Source: Bacteroides fragilis (GTDB taxonomy: Bacteria > Bacteroidota > Bacteroidia > Bacteroidales > Bacteroidaceae). Taken from it: DNA of 64,000 nucleotides. Under the pieces are notes generated by a model. That model was not told the DNA's origin. It made no database searches and saw only the letters and a program-made list of their open reading frames with translations. Position 1 is the stretch's first letter; the number at the start of each line of letters is the position of its first letter. Made by a program: the position numbers and the translations under genes. Shown piece after piece: positions 18,344-28,444 of this stretch. The stretch is taken from assembly GCF_019583405.1 (NCBI RefSeq), contig NZ_SZUU01000006.1:62001-126000 (forward strand), in the 5' to 3' direction.

Positions 18344-21103
18344 CTATTTCGGAATGGTGAACCAGAACCGGGAGCCCTTTCCCTCTTCCGAATCCACTCC
18401 TATGACTCCGCCTAACTGCTCTACGATGCTTTTGCAGATGGAAAGCCCGAGGCCGGTTCCATGAATAAAGGTGTTCAACTTGACGAAACGCTCAAAGATA
18501 TGAGGCAGTTGCCCTGCGGGAATTCCAATTCCCGTATCCCGCACATAAAACTCCACGCACTCTTCTTTTTCTTCGTATCCCACGCGGATACTGCCCGATG
18601 AAGTAAACTTCAAAGCATTGTTCACGAAATTAGAGATAACCTGATGCAGGCGGTTCCGGTCACTCACCACGCTGCATTCCGACGGATGCGGATCAAAAAC
18701 CAACTCAACTCCTTGTGGTACCTTGATCTGGGAACTGCGGACAATATCTTCACAAAGCATATTCACATCCGTCTCGCCATAGGTGAATTCAAATGTCCCC
18801 GCCTCTATTTTCGACAGGTCTAAAATATCAGAGATCAGCTGTAACAGCAAGTCGTTATTCTCTTGTACAATCTTAATGTATTCACGACGTTCTTCCAGAT
18901 CTTCCGTATCCACCAGCAACCCCGAGAAGCCGACAATCGCATTGAGCGGTGTACGTATCTCATGACTCATATTCGCAAGAAAAGCACTCTTCAGGCGGTC
19001 CATCGTTTCAGCTTTCTCTTTAGCCTCGATAAGCATGGCTTCCGTCTCTTTCAGTTCGGTAATGTCATAGTTAATGCCGATGATCTCTATCTCCCCGTTA
19101 TCCGGTTCAAACTTAGTGACCACTACATTCATACGAACCCAATTCCACTCATTGGTGGTTCCCGGCTTCAGCACACGCATTTCACTACGAAAATCTTTCT
19201 CTTCACCTTTCAATACCTTTTCGTAAAAACCAAGAACCTTCTGTCGATCTTCGGGATGCATCTTATCATAGACTCCCACAACCGCCGACAAAGAAATATC
19301 CTCGGGTTCACCCATATTCTTATACCATTGTTTAATGGCATATCCATGCTTGGTGAGCAAGTTCAATTTCGCATATCCCACTTTTGCATAGTCCGAGATC
19401 AAGAGGAAAAAATTTTCAAAGTCACGGATGCGGTTAATAGCATCGATACGTTCCGTATTATCGATATTAATTAAGACATATCCGTTAAAGTCCCCCTGAC
19501 TATCAAATAATTTACTAACCTTTGTATATAATTCAATTGTATTGTTCTTATCCGAACGGAAATAATTACTTATACTATCAAAAGAGTAATTCAGTCTGAA
19601 ATCGACCAGGTCTTCGTTCTGTACCCGTTCTCTGATTTCAAGAGGTACATTCGGATTCTCAAAGAAGTTGACTCCTATTGCATCGGCTTTATCTTTTATA
19701 CCAAAGGTTTCCATGTCCCAATTGTTCAAGTCGAGCAAATAGCCATCCTTATCGTAAATCTCCACTCCGGCGGGAATATTGGCAAAGATATTCTTGAAAA
19801 GCTTCTCACTGCGATCCAAAGCTCTGTGGGCACGAACCGTCTCCGTAGAGTCCAGAAACAGAGCAACCACCTCGTCCTTTTCCGGAGAATACACGATGCA
19901 ATGGGAACTGCGATGGGTGCGATGGAAGTAGACATCAGTCTCTTTGTGCACACTGCCCTCCATCACATCGAGAAGATAGTCCACCTTGGATTTAAAGTCT
20001 GCATGCAACTCACTGGCAAGGCATCCCACGTAATCGGAAAGAGGTATTCCTATGAGTTCCGAACTCAAATCATTGGCATCGACTATCCGGTAATCACAAG
20101 GCAGTCCGGCAGTATCCCGGACCATAGTCATACGTATATAACCCATCGGCATGAAGCGGAACAGATTACGCAAAAAAGAACGTTCGCGCACAGCTTCGTC
20201 TTTCGCTTTACGCAGCTCGATACAAATGCTGATGATATTGGCAAGAGACGATAACCATTGGAAGTCTTCATTATTCCAGTTGCGATAATTCTCTACCAGA
20301 TCGATCCCCATATACCCCCATACATGTTCGCCGGCTATCAGCGGAGTGACCATCAGCGACTTGATGTTCTGACGGCTGAGGATGGCGTATTCAGCTTTCG
20401 CATGTTTCGGAAGCTGATCCAATGAATCCAGTATCACCGGTTTACCCGATACAGTCTGACTCGTCCACCAGGGCAAACTGTCGGTAGAGATGCGTTGCAG
20501 GCTATCGATCTCCGCCGGCACTCCCTCCGCCACCACTTCATAAGTGCAGTCCTGATAACGGTAATATTCATCATATTCGAAAATATACACTCGTCCTCCA
20601 TGAAAAAGATCGAGTATATCCTGCAGTATCTCCATAATACAGAGATCTACGCTATCATCTTTCAGAAAGCGCAGGAGTGAAAGAGAAATAGAATTCTGAC
20701 GATACAGCAAATCATTGATACGTGCCAGAATCGGTTCCGAAGAATCATCAGGCGCTTCTACCCGTTGTATAATACCGAATGAAACCACTCCCCTTCCCGG
20801 TATTTCCTCTCTGTCTCCCAGGCGCGTATGCAGCCACACAATTCCCTCTTTGGTATGAATCGGGAAAGTTTGCTCATAAAACTCTTTATGTATATAAGCG
20901 TTAAATTCCCGGACAATCTGTTCCTGATAGTCCTTACGCACTCGCTCCCTGAAGTCTTTAAAAGAGATGATGTTACCTTCCAGTTCTAATAAATCACAAA
21001 GATATTCCGAGCATATATAGTGTCCGGCTGTAAAATCAGCTTCCCACCACCCAATTTGTGCCATGGAGGCCATTCGCCGGAACCGTTCGATATCATTATA
21101 CAT
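18344..21103 (-). CDS. Orphan PAS/GAF sensor histidine kinase
   Basis: 919 residues without membrane segments or signal peptide, so cytoplasmic. Order: a PAS domain (1-115, [13 protein letters not shown]), a GAF domain (~140-295), PAS-like units (~310-430, ~440-560, ~565-695; the last with the PAC-like [18 protein letters not shown]), a coiled-coil linker, HisKA with [19 protein letters not shown] (phospho-acceptor His714) and a HATPase domain with [18 protein letters not shown] and GTGLGLSI. There is no receiver domain, and no response regulator or hybrid partner lies nearby, so its partner is encoded elsewhere. The input could be a small molecule or redox signal; the sequence does not say which. 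Confidence 0.9.
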   Translation of the reverse strand: MYNDIERFRRMASMAQIGWWEADFTAGHYICSEYLCDLLELEGNIISFKDFRERVRKDYQEQIVREFNAYIHKEFYEQTFPIHTKEGIVWLHTRLGDREEIPGRGVVSFGIIQRVEAPDDSSEPILARINDLLYRQNSISLSLLRFLKDDSVDLCIMEILQDILDLFHGGRVYIFEYDEYYRYQDCTYEVVAEGVPAEIDSLQRISTDSLPWWTSQTVSGKPVILDSLDQLPKHAKAEYAILSRQNIKSLMVTPLIAGEHVWGYMGIDLVENYRNWNNEDFQWLSSLANIISICIELRKAKDEAVRERSFLRNLFRFMPMGYIRMTMVRDTAGLPCDYRIVDANDLSSELIGIPLSDYVGCLASELHADFKSKVDYLLDVMEGSVHKETDVYFHRTHRSSHCIVYSPEKDEVVALFLDSTETVRAHRALDRSEKLFKNIFANIPAGVEIYDKDGYLLDLNNWDMETFGIKDKADAIGVNFFENPNVPLEIRERVQNEDLVDFRLNYSFDSISNYFRSDKNNTIELYTKVSKLFDSQGDFNGYVLINIDNTERIDAINRIRDFENFFLLISDYAKVGYAKLNLLTKHGYAIKQWYKNMGEPEDISLSAVVGVYDKMHPEDRQKVLGFYEKVLKGEEKDFRSEMRVLKPGTTNEWNWVRMNVVVTKFEPDNGEIEIIGINYDITELKETEAMLIEAKEKAETMDRLKSAFLANMSHEIRTPLNAIVGFSGLLVDTEDLEERREYIKIVQENNDLLLQLISDILDLSKIEAGTFEFTYGETDVNMLCEDIVRSSQIKVPQGVELVFDPHPSECSVVSDRNRLHQVISNFVNNALKFTSSGSIRVGYEEKEECVEFYVRDTGIGIPAGQLPHIFERFVKLNTFIHGTGLGLSICKSIVEQLGGVIGVDSEEGKGSRFWFTIPK

Positions 21104-21148
21104 AAAAGTAGTTTAAAGGGGTATATATGTTTGTCTGCTGTAAGCATG

Positions 21149-21178
21149 CAAAATTAAGAAATTATCCATTTTTATCAA
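21149..21178 (-). promoter_or_regulatory. Promoter of the histidine kinase
   Basis: On the minus strand TTG (21178-21176) is followed after 19 bp by the -7 box TAATTTTG (21156-21149), an excellent fit to Bacteroides promoters. The ATG at 21103 lies about 45 bp downstream. The divergent receptor gene starts at 21345; ahead of it only a partial box CAACTTTG around 21306 was seen. Confidence 0.7.
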
Positions 21179-21344
21179 GAGAATGCATTAAATATTTGCA
21201 GGAACGGTATTCTAAGAGTATTACGGGAGAGAAAAGATACACAGGAATGTAACACAGATGTCAATGAATCGTATAGGGCATGTATCACCCCCGTAATCTG
21301 AATCGCGCAACTTTGCACCGACAGAAAAACGTAGATAAAAAGAC

Positions 21345-24044
21345 ATGAAACAACAAATCGGGAGACTTCTCTCCACTCTTCTTCTCGCAACATTTTCCTT
21401 AGGAATCACAGCAGGGGTCATCCAGGGAACCATCATTGATAAACAGACCAAAGAACCCCTGACCGGAGCTACCGTACAAATTGCCGGAACCACGACCGGG
21501 ACCGTAGCCGATGTAGACGGTAACTACACACTGACGCTAAGCAACGGTACCTATACCATTGAAGTGAAATATATAGGATATAAAACACTCCGGATGAATG
21601 AAGTGAAAGTGAAAGCCGATGCGACGCTGAACTTTGAACTGGAAGTAGACGCGCAAACGCTGGATGCCGTAACCGTAGTGGCCCGGAAAAACCTGGAAGG
21701 CGAAAAGGCTTTACTGCAAGAGAGACAGAAAGCAACACTTGCCATCGAGAACATGGGAGCCAAGGAGATGACCCTGAAAGGTATATCGAACGTACAGGAC
21801 GGAGTCAAGAAAATAACCGGTATCTCCATTGCAAGCGCCGGACAGCTGATAGTACGCGGACTGGGCGACCGATACAGCACGACCACCCTGAACGGTTTGC
21901 CCATCGCCTCGCCCAACCCGGACAACAAGCTGATTCCGCTCGACCTCTTCCCGGCCTCTACCGTAAAGAACATCACTGTCAGTAAGGTATATGCCGCCGG
22001 AGCCTTTGCCGACTATTCGGGTGCACATATCGACATCAGCACCAAAGAGAACACGGGAAGTGACTTTTTCTCCATCGGCTTCAACGTGGGGGGACGCTTC
22101 AACACTGTCGGAAAAGATTTCTATTACAGCGACCGGAAAGGCGGACTCTTCAGTACAGGAAACCTCAGGAATAAAGACCGGATTCTGGCTATGGGTAAAA
22201 GCGAGTTCCGCGATTACGCCCGCAACAATGACCCGTTCGGCACAAACTTCGCCATCAGCAAGCACCGTTCACTGCCCGAATTCGGTGGTAACCTGGGAGG
22301 AGGCAAGAGCTGGACTCTGCCCAACGGCAACCGCCTGAGCGTGCTTGCCTCGGTAGGTGTCAGCAACGAAAACCAAATCTTGAAAGACGCCTACGTGACC
22401 ACTATGACCGCTCAGGGCACACACCTCGACAAGTTCAATTATGACAGTTATTCCAGCGCACTGAAAATAGCCGGATTGGGCAACATCGGCTACTCGTTCC
22501 GGCAGGCGGACCACATCAACTTCACCGTATTCTATGCACGCAATGCCATCAACGACTACATGTCCCGCGAAGGGATCGATGCCGAAAAGAACAACATCAC
22601 ATCGAGCAACAGCGTTTTCCATGCCTACTCACTACTGAACAACCAGTTGCTGGGACACCACGAACTGACCTCTCAGTGGGATGTAAACTGGAGCGCTTCG
22701 TACGGACTGACCAACAGTGACGAACCGGATCGCCGGCAGGTGGTCTTCTTCCGTAACGAAGGCAGCGATAAACTGAACCTCTTTAAACTCAACCAGACTA
22801 CCAACCGCTACTTCGGAGAACTGCAAGAGAAAGAGATTGTAGGAGATCTGCGCACTTCGTACAAATGGGGAGATGCGAACCAGGTTCGTGTGGGAGGTAC
22901 TTACAAAAGCAAAAAACGCGACTTTGAAAGCGTGAACTTCTACTACGACATCAATGCCTTGAACGCTGACGTCACCAACATTTATGATACCAACGGATAC
23001 CTGAATCAGGAAAACATAGCCAACGGGACGATAAAAGCCAACATCGACGCACAGCCCCGTTACAACTACTACGCCGGAATGGATGTATGGGCAGGGTTTG
23101 CAGAAATAGAATACTACCCGATGGAATCTCTGCTGGTCAACGTGGGACTGCGCTACGAGCAGGCCAAACAATGGGTACGCTATTGGACGGACGGCGGACA
23201 GGAGAAGAAAACGAACCTGGACAAAGGCGACTTCTTCCCGGCACTGAACCTGAAGTACAGCATAAACGAAACCAACAGCCTGCGTCTCTCCGTATCACGC
23301 ACCGTCACCCGCCCTTCATTTATCGAAATGGCTCCGTTCCTCTATCAGGAATCTTACGGAAGTGCCTATATCCGCGGTAACAACGAACTGAAGAACGCTT
23401 ATAACTATAACATTGACCTGCGCTATGACTTCTTTCCGAAACGCAACAACGGGGATATGTTCTCTGTCACCGGTTATTTTAAGAAACTGAAATCGCCGAT
23501 TGAACAGACTCAGGAATCTTCGGGCGGCACAGTGATCCGCTCTTTCCGTAACGCCGAAGACGGAATAGCCACAGGAGTGGAAATAGAATTCCGCAAAGAA
23601 CTGTTCAAGAACTTCCGCATCGGAGCCAACGGTTCGTACATGTATACAAACGTCATATTGCCCGAAGGCGGGGTATATACCGACTCGGAACGCGCTCTGC
23701 AAGGAGCCTCTCCGTTCCTGATCAATGCAGACCTCAGCTATACTCCTCGACTGAGAGGAGAAAGCGACCTGACGCTGGCACTGGTTTACAATGTGCAAGG
23801 CCCGCGCATCGAGACAGTAGGTATCTACGGAACGGGTAACATCAAGCAGCAGACCCTGCACACGATGGACTTCATAGCAAGCTATGCCATCAACAAACAC
23901 CTGAGCCTGCGCCTGCAGATGAAAGACTTACTGAACAGTACCATCCGCTTCAAACAGGAGCTGCCGACAACAGGACAGAAGGTGGAAGTAGAATCATTCC
24001 GTCCGGGAACCAATGCGGAAATAGGAGTCTCGTACAGATTCTAA
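21345..24044 (+). CDS. TonB-dependent outer-membrane receptor (not a SusC pair)
   Basis: 899 residues. Signal peptide to about residue 24, then a carboxypeptidase-regulatory-like domain (GVIQGTIIDKQTKEPLTGAT, ~25-105), a plug domain (~125-235, with LIVRGLGDRYSTTTLNGLPI) and a 22-strand beta-barrel ending in the C-terminal aromatic residue (GVSYRF). It takes up a ligand across the outer membrane with TonB energy. The partner genes are not SusD but two lipoproteins with repeated GGxDNSGxLxYxRxEYAGY segments, so this is a different kind of receptor system. Substrate unknown. Confidence 0.9.
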   Translation: MKQQIGRLLSTLLLATFSLGITAGVIQGTIIDKQTKEPLTGATVQIAGTTTGTVADVDGNYTLTLSNGTYTIEVKYIGYKTLRMNEVKVKADATLNFELEVDAQTLDAVTVVARKNLEGEKALLQERQKATLAIENMGAKEMTLKGISNVQDGVKKITGISIASAGQLIVRGLGDRYSTTTLNGLPIASPNPDNKLIPLDLFPASTVKNITVSKVYAAGAFADYSGAHIDISTKENTGSDFFSIGFNVGGRFNTVGKDFYYSDRKGGLFSTGNLRNKDRILAMGKSEFRDYARNNDPFGTNFAISKHRSLPEFGGNLGGGKSWTLPNGNRLSVLASVGVSNENQILKDAYVTTMTAQGTHLDKFNYDSYSSALKIAGLGNIGYSFRQADHINFTVFYARNAINDYMSREGIDAEKNNITSSNSVFHAYSLLNNQLLGHHELTSQWDVNWSASYGLTNSDEPDRRQVVFFRNEGSDKLNLFKLNQTTNRYFGELQEKEIVGDLRTSYKWGDANQVRVGGTYKSKKRDFESVNFYYDINALNADVTNIYDTNGYLNQENIANGTIKANIDAQPRYNYYAGMDVWAGFAEIEYYPMESLLVNVGLRYEQAKQWVRYWTDGGQEKKTNLDKGDFFPALNLKYSINETNSLRLSVSRTVTRPSFIEMAPFLYQESYGSAYIRGNNELKNAYNYNIDLRYDFFPKRNNGDMFSVTGYFKKLKSPIEQTQESSGGTVIRSFRNAEDGIATGVEIEFRKELFKNFRIGANGSYMYTNVILPEGGVYTDSERALQGASPFLINADLSYTPRLRGESDLTLALVYNVQGPRIETVGIYGTGNIKQQTLHTMDFIASYAINKHLSLRLQMKDLLNSTIRFKQELPTTGQKVEVESFRPGTNAEIGVSYRF

Positions 24045-24045
24045 G

Positions 24046-24069
24046 GCTCGCCACAGAGTCACACAGAGT
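24046..24069. repeat. Solitary CCACAGAGTCACACAGAG arm
   Basis: Immediately after the receptor stop, CGCCACAGAGTCACACAGAG matches one arm of the palindromic repeat family; no partner arm lies before the next gene at 24113. Confidence 0.55.
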
Positions 24070-24112
24070 ATTTATATGAATAATCAAACAGATAGTATAA
24101 ACCATAAACAGT

Positions 24113-25387
24113 ATGAATATGAAAATGAATTATCTAAAACTCAACTCTTGGGCCGTAGCAGCCCTGATGGGAATGTGTTCACTTGCAGCTTGTAGTGACG
24201 ACAACAACGGCGAAAACGGCGGAAACGGCGACAGCGAAGAGGTGATCGCCAACAACGGAACACTGAAAGGAAGCGTAGACGGGTCGAAAACCGTCATCCT
24301 GACCAAAGGCTACAACTTCTCCCTCGACGGAGAATATATCGTCAAAGCCGGTTCTACCCTGAAGATCGGCGAAGGTGTGACAATCAGCGCCAAAAGCGAT
24401 GATGCCACCATCGACTACATCCTCGTGGAGCAGGGAGCCAAGATCGAAGCGGTAGGTACTGCCTCCGCACCGATTGTCATGACTGCCGATACCAAAGAAC
24501 CGGGAGCATGGGGCGGCATCCACATTTGCGGCAAAGCCCCGATCAACATCGGATCGACCGGTAAATCGGAAGTCGGAGATGCCGCTTACGGTGGTTCCGA
24601 TCCGGCGGACAACTCGGGTATCCTGAAGTACATTCGCCTGGAATACGCCGGATACAAGTTCACTACGGAAAAGGAGTGTAACGGCTTCACCTTCTATGGT
24701 GTAGGAAACGGTACGACCCTCGAATACCTCGAAGCATACAAAGGTACCGACGACGGCTTCGAATGGTTCGGAGGTACGGTCAATGCCAAATATCTGGTAT
24801 CGGTGAGCAACAGCGACGATTCATTCGACTGGACAGAGGGATGGAGCGGAAAAGGGCAATTCTTTGTCGCCTACCAAGAAGATCCCGCCACTTTGGGATA
24901 TACATGCGACTGCCTGATCGAAGCCGACAATTATGACAAGAACATGGATGCCACTCCGATTTCATGCCCCACACTGGCTAACCTGACACTGATCGGCGCC
25001 AACAATGACGAAGGTAAGAGAGGCATCCGCCTGCGTGCCGGAACTCAGGCCAAAATCTACAATGCTCTGGTTACAGGCAAAGCCAATAACCTGACTACCG
25101 AAACAGAACAGACCGAGAAGTACTTGGTGAATGGTCCTTCGGTATTGAACTACATCGCTATCGCGGGAGATATCAAGGCAAGCGGTGACGGCGGTTACTC
25201 TTCTGCCCTGTTCACAGCCGCAGAGAATCACAATGCCATCAACCAGACTTTCAGCTTCAGCAATACCTTCATCGGAATCCAAGAAGGAGGAGCCGACCTC
25301 TCGGCAGACAGCTTCTTTGAGAAAGCGGCTTATAAAGGCGCAGTGAAAGCAGACAACGAATGGACCAAAGGTTGGACCAAGTTATAA
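24113..25387 (+). CDS. Surface or periplasmic lipoprotein with beta-helix-like repeats
   Basis: 424 residues. Lipobox MCSLAAC gives a lipoprotein after a short signal peptide; ATGs at 24113, 24119 and 24125 are all possible. A low-complexity Asp/Asn/Gly linker follows. The body has the recurring pattern of right-handed beta-helix proteins: GTLKGSVDG, APIVMTADTKEPGAWGGIHI, NSGILKYIRLEYAGYKF, GFEWFGGTVNAKYLVSVSN. The first part (LKAGSTLKIGEGVTI-like) resembles proteins often called 'T9SS-type or multidrug transporter' in databases, without real functional evidence. It follows the TonB receptor by 68 bp and is probably its accessory ligand-binding lipoprotein. It is a relative of the product at 25557. 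Confidence 0.75.
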   Translation: MNMKMNYLKLNSWAVAALMGMCSLAACSDDNNGENGGNGDSEEVIANNGTLKGSVDGSKTVILTKGYNFSLDGEYIVKAGSTLKIGEGVTISAKSDDATIDYILVEQGAKIEAVGTASAPIVMTADTKEPGAWGGIHICGKAPINIGSTGKSEVGDAAYGGSDPADNSGILKYIRLEYAGYKFTTEKECNGFTFYGVGNGTTLEYLEAYKGTDDGFEWFGGTVNAKYLVSVSNSDDSFDWTEGWSGKGQFFVAYQEDPATLGYTCDCLIEADNYDKNMDATPISCPTLANLTLIGANNDEGKRGIRLRAGTQAKIYNALVTGKANNLTTETEQTEKYLVNGPSVLNYIAIAGDIKASGDGGYSSALFTAAENHNAINQTFSFSNTFIGIQEGGADLSADSFFEKAAYKGAVKADNEWTKGWTKL

Positions 25388-25429
25388 ATCACGTATACAC
25401 TCACAGAATGAAGAGGTAGTATCGAAACT

Positions 25430-25532
25430 CTTTTCACCACAGAGTAACACAGAGCATCACAGAGTTTTTCACCAATAATCAACAATTTAAAATTGTCTCT
25501 GTGTTACTCTGTGTCCTCTGTGGTGGATTTTG
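25430..25532. repeat. Palindromic CACCACAGAGTAACACAG repeat between two paralogous lipoprotein genes
   Basis: The left arm CACCACAGAGTAACACAGAG starts at 25435 and its complement, ending CCTCTGTGGTG, ends at 25525; the spacer includes the small palindrome AATTTAAAATT. This is the same family as the repeat at 18210 but with a different inner motif (GTAACACAGAG instead of GACGCAGAGG). Confidence 0.75.
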
Positions 25533-25556
25533 ACACATTTACCTGTTTTTCAAACT

Positions 25557-26705
25557 ATGGACAGATACAGACTAAAGATTATCGCATTGACAGCACTGGT
25601 TTGCCTAGCCGGCAGTAGCTGTACGGACGACGAGAACAACGGACAGGGCAATAACATTATTTATGGTGAGAACATCATCGGAAACGGGGAACAGACCTTC
25701 GAGATAAAAGATCATCAATACCTGAAACGGGGCACTTACCTGATGAAGGGATGGTGTTACGTCACTTACGGTTCGACGCTGACCATTGAAGCGGGCACCG
25801 TTATCAAAGGAGACAAGGAAACCCGCGCCGCCCTAATTGTAGAACCGGGCGGGAAACTGATTGCCAGAGGAACGGTAGATGCTCCCATCGTATTCACCTC
25901 CGAAATGCCCGCCGGAAAACGGAAACCGGGTGACTGGGGAGGATTGATTTTATGTGGTTATGCCCGGAACAATGAAGACATCATGCAGATAGAGGGAGGC
26001 CCGCGTACCATGCACGGCGGTCCGAATAACGCGGATAATTCGGGCGTCCTGAGCTACGTCCGTGTAGAGTTTGCGGGATATCCGTTCAAGAAAAACCAGG
26101 AGATCAACGGCATCACCTTCGGTTCGGTAGGAAACGGCACGCAAATAGACCACCTGCAAGTATCGTATGCCAACGACGATGCCTTCGAATGGTTCGGCGG
26201 AACGGTTCATGCGGAATATCTGGTGGCCTATCACTGCTGGGACGACGATTTCGACATAGACAACGGCTATAGTGGCACATGCCGGCATCTGCTGGGCATC
26301 CGCCATCCGCGAATAGCGGACATCACGGGTTCTCATGCCTTCGAATGCAGCAATAATGGCACGAACACTCCTGCGACACCTACCACAGCCGCCACCTTTG
26401 AAGATGTCACGATCTATGGCCCTGCCTCAGGGGATGCCTCGTTCGTAAATCATCCCGACTTTATCAATGGCGGCGGCCTCCGGCCGGAAAATGAAAGCAT
26501 GCTCGGGTTATTCGGCGCGGCACTGTATATGGGCAACAATACATCGGTGACTTTCCGGAACTGCCGGATCAGCGGATATCCATCGGACATGGAGGGCACA
26601 CCGGCCTCAACGGATAACGTAGTATTCAGCGAAAAGGAAGAAACCGGTTATCCGGAGTGGACCCAAGGATGGTGCAACTTCAACCCGCAAGAGACAGAGT
26701 ATTGA
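25557..26705 (+). CDS. Second beta-helix-like lipoprotein, paralogue of the 24113 product
   Basis: 382 residues from ATG 25557; an open frame from 25530 would put codons into the repeat and is rejected. Signal peptide with lipobox LAGSSC. The body aligns with the preceding protein: GSTLTIEAGTVIKGDKE, APIVFTSEMPAGKRKPGDWG, NNADNSGVLSYVRVEFAGYPF, DDAFEWFGGTVHAEYLVAYH, ending in WTQGWCNF like the WTKGWTKL end of its neighbour. The pair probably arose by duplication and serves the TonB receptor upstream. Function unknown; ligand binding at the cell surface is inference. Confidence 0.75.
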   Translation: MDRYRLKIIALTALVCLAGSSCTDDENNGQGNNIIYGENIIGNGEQTFEIKDHQYLKRGTYLMKGWCYVTYGSTLTIEAGTVIKGDKETRAALIVEPGGKLIARGTVDAPIVFTSEMPAGKRKPGDWGGLILCGYARNNEDIMQIEGGPRTMHGGPNNADNSGVLSYVRVEFAGYPFKKNQEINGITFGSVGNGTQIDHLQVSYANDDAFEWFGGTVHAEYLVAYHCWDDDFDIDNGYSGTCRHLLGIRHPRIADITGSHAFECSNNGTNTPATPTTAATFEDVTIYGPASGDASFVNHPDFINGGGLRPENESMLGLFGAALYMGNNTSVTFRNCRISGYPSDMEGTPASTDNVVFSEKEETGYPEWTQGWCNFNPQETEY

Positions 26706-27067
26706 ATTCACCACGGAGTCTTATTCATTGCCGCTTAACAGAGCGGTTTTGACATTCTGCCAAAATGATATTTCAATCCTCTCAGATTGCTTTCTTTCGG
26801 CCCGAGGGAAAGGCGCTCTGCGAAAAACGCCTCCTATGGCAATCCGGCATGATTGCTTTCGTAGGCCAAACGAGCCAAAGACAAACAAAACCGCACTGCT
26901 TTCCAGAGGACAGGCAACCGATAGACAGTGATATCCCTCTAAACGCAACTTTTTATCACTTCCGCTTTGTTCATCTCAGAGTAGCAACCGGAAAGATTCC
27001 GTCCACTTTTGAACCTCCGATCGGAAACAATAGGAGTAATCCGGAAAAACATTAGGAGATATTTCGA
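26706..27067. other. Intergenic stretch with no recognised gene
   Basis: After the lipoprotein stop a degenerate arm (TTCACCACGGAGTC) of the palindromic family is seen. The rest holds only short open frames without coding character, no tRNA and no recognisable IS remnant. Confidence 0.6.
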
Positions 27068-27126
27068 AAAGAAGTAAGCATTTTCGGGAAACGCTTACTT
27101 CTTTCGGAGCGAATGCTTACTTCTTT
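27068..27126. repeat. Hairpin plus third copy of GCTTACTTCTTT
   Basis: AAAGAAGTAAGC (27068-27079) pairs with GCTTACTTCTTT (27093-27104) across a 13-base loop, and the right arm is repeated directly at 27115-27126. It lies in the gap between two convergent genes. It may be a further terminator or a binding-site array. Confidence 0.5.
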
Positions 27127-27245
27127 TCTCCAAAACTCCGGCTCTATTCTCATCAAATGCCGGCTTTTGGAGCCTCAGACCTTGGCTTTCCGGAGCAGAA
27201 AGTCCCTTTGTCAGGCTTTTCTTCTCCCGGACGGACCTGGAAAAA

Positions 27246-27276
27246 GAAATGCGCTGTTTGGCAAACAGCGCATTTC
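27246..27276 (-). terminator. Intrinsic terminator of the minus-strand operon
   Basis: GAAATGCGCTGTTT pairs with AAACAGCGCATTTC (14 bp, loop GGC). Read on the minus strand the hairpin is followed by TTTTT (27245-27241). It lies 35 bp after the stop of the chorismatase-like gene, so it ends the long leftward transcription unit. Confidence 0.8.
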
Positions 27277-27310
27277 ATATCTTTCTATCACAAGAATCGA
27301 ATATATTCTA

Positions 27311-28429
27311 TCAGAATGATTCATAAGAGGAGTTACCGTTAGCGACGATCGCTATACACTCCATCTCGATCAGCCAGGCCGGCCGGCATACAGCGGCAAC
27401 AACAAACTGTATCGGTGTATCAGGAAAGCGTTTGGCAAACAGAGCGCGCACAACCGGATAATCCGAAGCGTCCCGTAGATAAACAATCATCTGCGCCACA
27501 TCCTCAAAACCGGCTTTGCCCTCTTCGAGCAACTTCTCTACATTTTCCCACATCCGCCGGGTCTGTTCCCGGACATCACCTACATGAACCACTTCACCGC
27601 GATGATCGATACTCGCCGTACCGCTGATAAAGAGATGGCGACGGTCGCCATACTCCACGGAAGTTCCCCGTTCGAAAGTTACTCCATACAAGGCTGTCGG
27701 GCTGAGGTGAGACAGCGCATGCAGGTAAGTCACCTGTCCCGGCTGCAATCCTTTTACCGCATAGGCATCGAGCAGCACATGTATCTTCGGATCGGCATGC
27801 CGCCCCTCTATGCCGGTACTGGCTATATAATGGGTCGATTCGGTCAGTCCCTGCCCGACAAAGTTTTCACGGCGCGCCTTGACAATGCCCGCATAATTCA
27901 CATCCACGTTCTGCACAAAGATCCAGGTACGGATGCAATCGGAAGCCAGCGTACAGCCTTTTCCGGTCAAATCGGCTTCGTAAGATTTTAACAAGGTTTT
28001 CATCTGCTGCTCCGAATTACCGCAAGGCACACCCGCACCGGCTGTCCAGTAATGCTTATAAGCGGCGTTCCGTTCGGAGGTCAGATAGACCCACAAAGCA
28101 ATCTTACTTCCATCCAACGGAAGCTGTTGCACGACCGAGACAGCATACGATGGCTCTTCCTGCAAAACAGCTTGCAAAACCTCCCACTGATTGGCGGCAT
28201 CACTCAGGAAGTAACGGCAAAACGCCGGCACCATTCCCCTGAGTTTTATCTTCCTGCCCAATGTCTTATGATATGCTTTGCAAATAGCCGTCAGCTGCTC
28301 TTCATAACTCCCCGCTTCCGGATCGACATGAAACATCAGATGCGCCTCCTTCGTTTCTCCCTCACCCCCAAAAAGGGAATATTCAATAGTAACCTTTAAG
28401 TACTCAAATCTATATTTTCTGTATTCCAT
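27311..28429 (-). CDS. FkbO/Hyg5-type chorismatase-like protein with C-terminal RidA fold
   Basis: 372 residues, no signal peptide, cytoplasmic. The N-terminal half (DPEAGSYEEQL, GMVPAFCRYFLSDAANQ) and the C-terminal RidA/YjgF-like domain (HLFISGTASIDHRGEVVHVG, EKLLEEGKAGFEDVAQMIVY, PAWLIEMECIAIV) are arranged as in the chorismatase superfamily, whose members hydrolyse chorismate to 3- or 4-hydroxybenzoate or dihydroxy-cyclohexadiene carboxylates. Similar Bacteroidetes proteins sit in flexirubin/aryl-polyene clusters, but no such cluster is seen here. The partner genes upstream are a heme-c-type TolB-like lipoprotein and a membrane protein. Fold assignment fairly sure; reaction not sure. Confidence 0.65.
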   Translation of the reverse strand: MEYRKYRFEYLKVTIEYSLFGGEGETKEAHLMFHVDPEAGSYEEQLTAICKAYHKTLGRKIKLRGMVPAFCRYFLSDAANQWEVLQAVLQEEPSYAVSVVQQLPLDGSKIALWVYLTSERNAAYKHYWTAGAGVPCGNSEQQMKTLLKSYEADLTGKGCTLASDCIRTWIFVQNVDVNYAGIVKARRENFVGQGLTESTHYIASTGIEGRHADPKIHVLLDAYAVKGLQPGQVTYLHALSHLSPTALYGVTFERGTSVEYGDRRHLFISGTASIDHRGEVVHVGDVREQTRRMWENVEKLLEEGKAGFEDVAQMIVYLRDASDYPVVRALFAKRFPDTPIQFVVAAVCRPAWLIEMECIAIVANGNSSYESF

Positions 28430-28444
28430 ACTCTTACTCTCTTT

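Noticed and set aside
18863..19474. Open frame of 203 codons opposite the histidine kinase
   Set aside because: It lies wholly antisense to well-conserved PAS and HisKA domains and has no promoter or protein features.
21306..21313. -7 box CAACTTTG before the TonB receptor gene
   Set aside because: It lacks the TA of the TAnnTTTG consensus and no -33 box fits, so it was not listed as a promoter.
26706..27310. Decayed gene or insertion sequence in the 600-bp gap
   Set aside because: No frame, terminal repeats or protein pieces could be recognised; only hairpins and a degenerate repeat arm.
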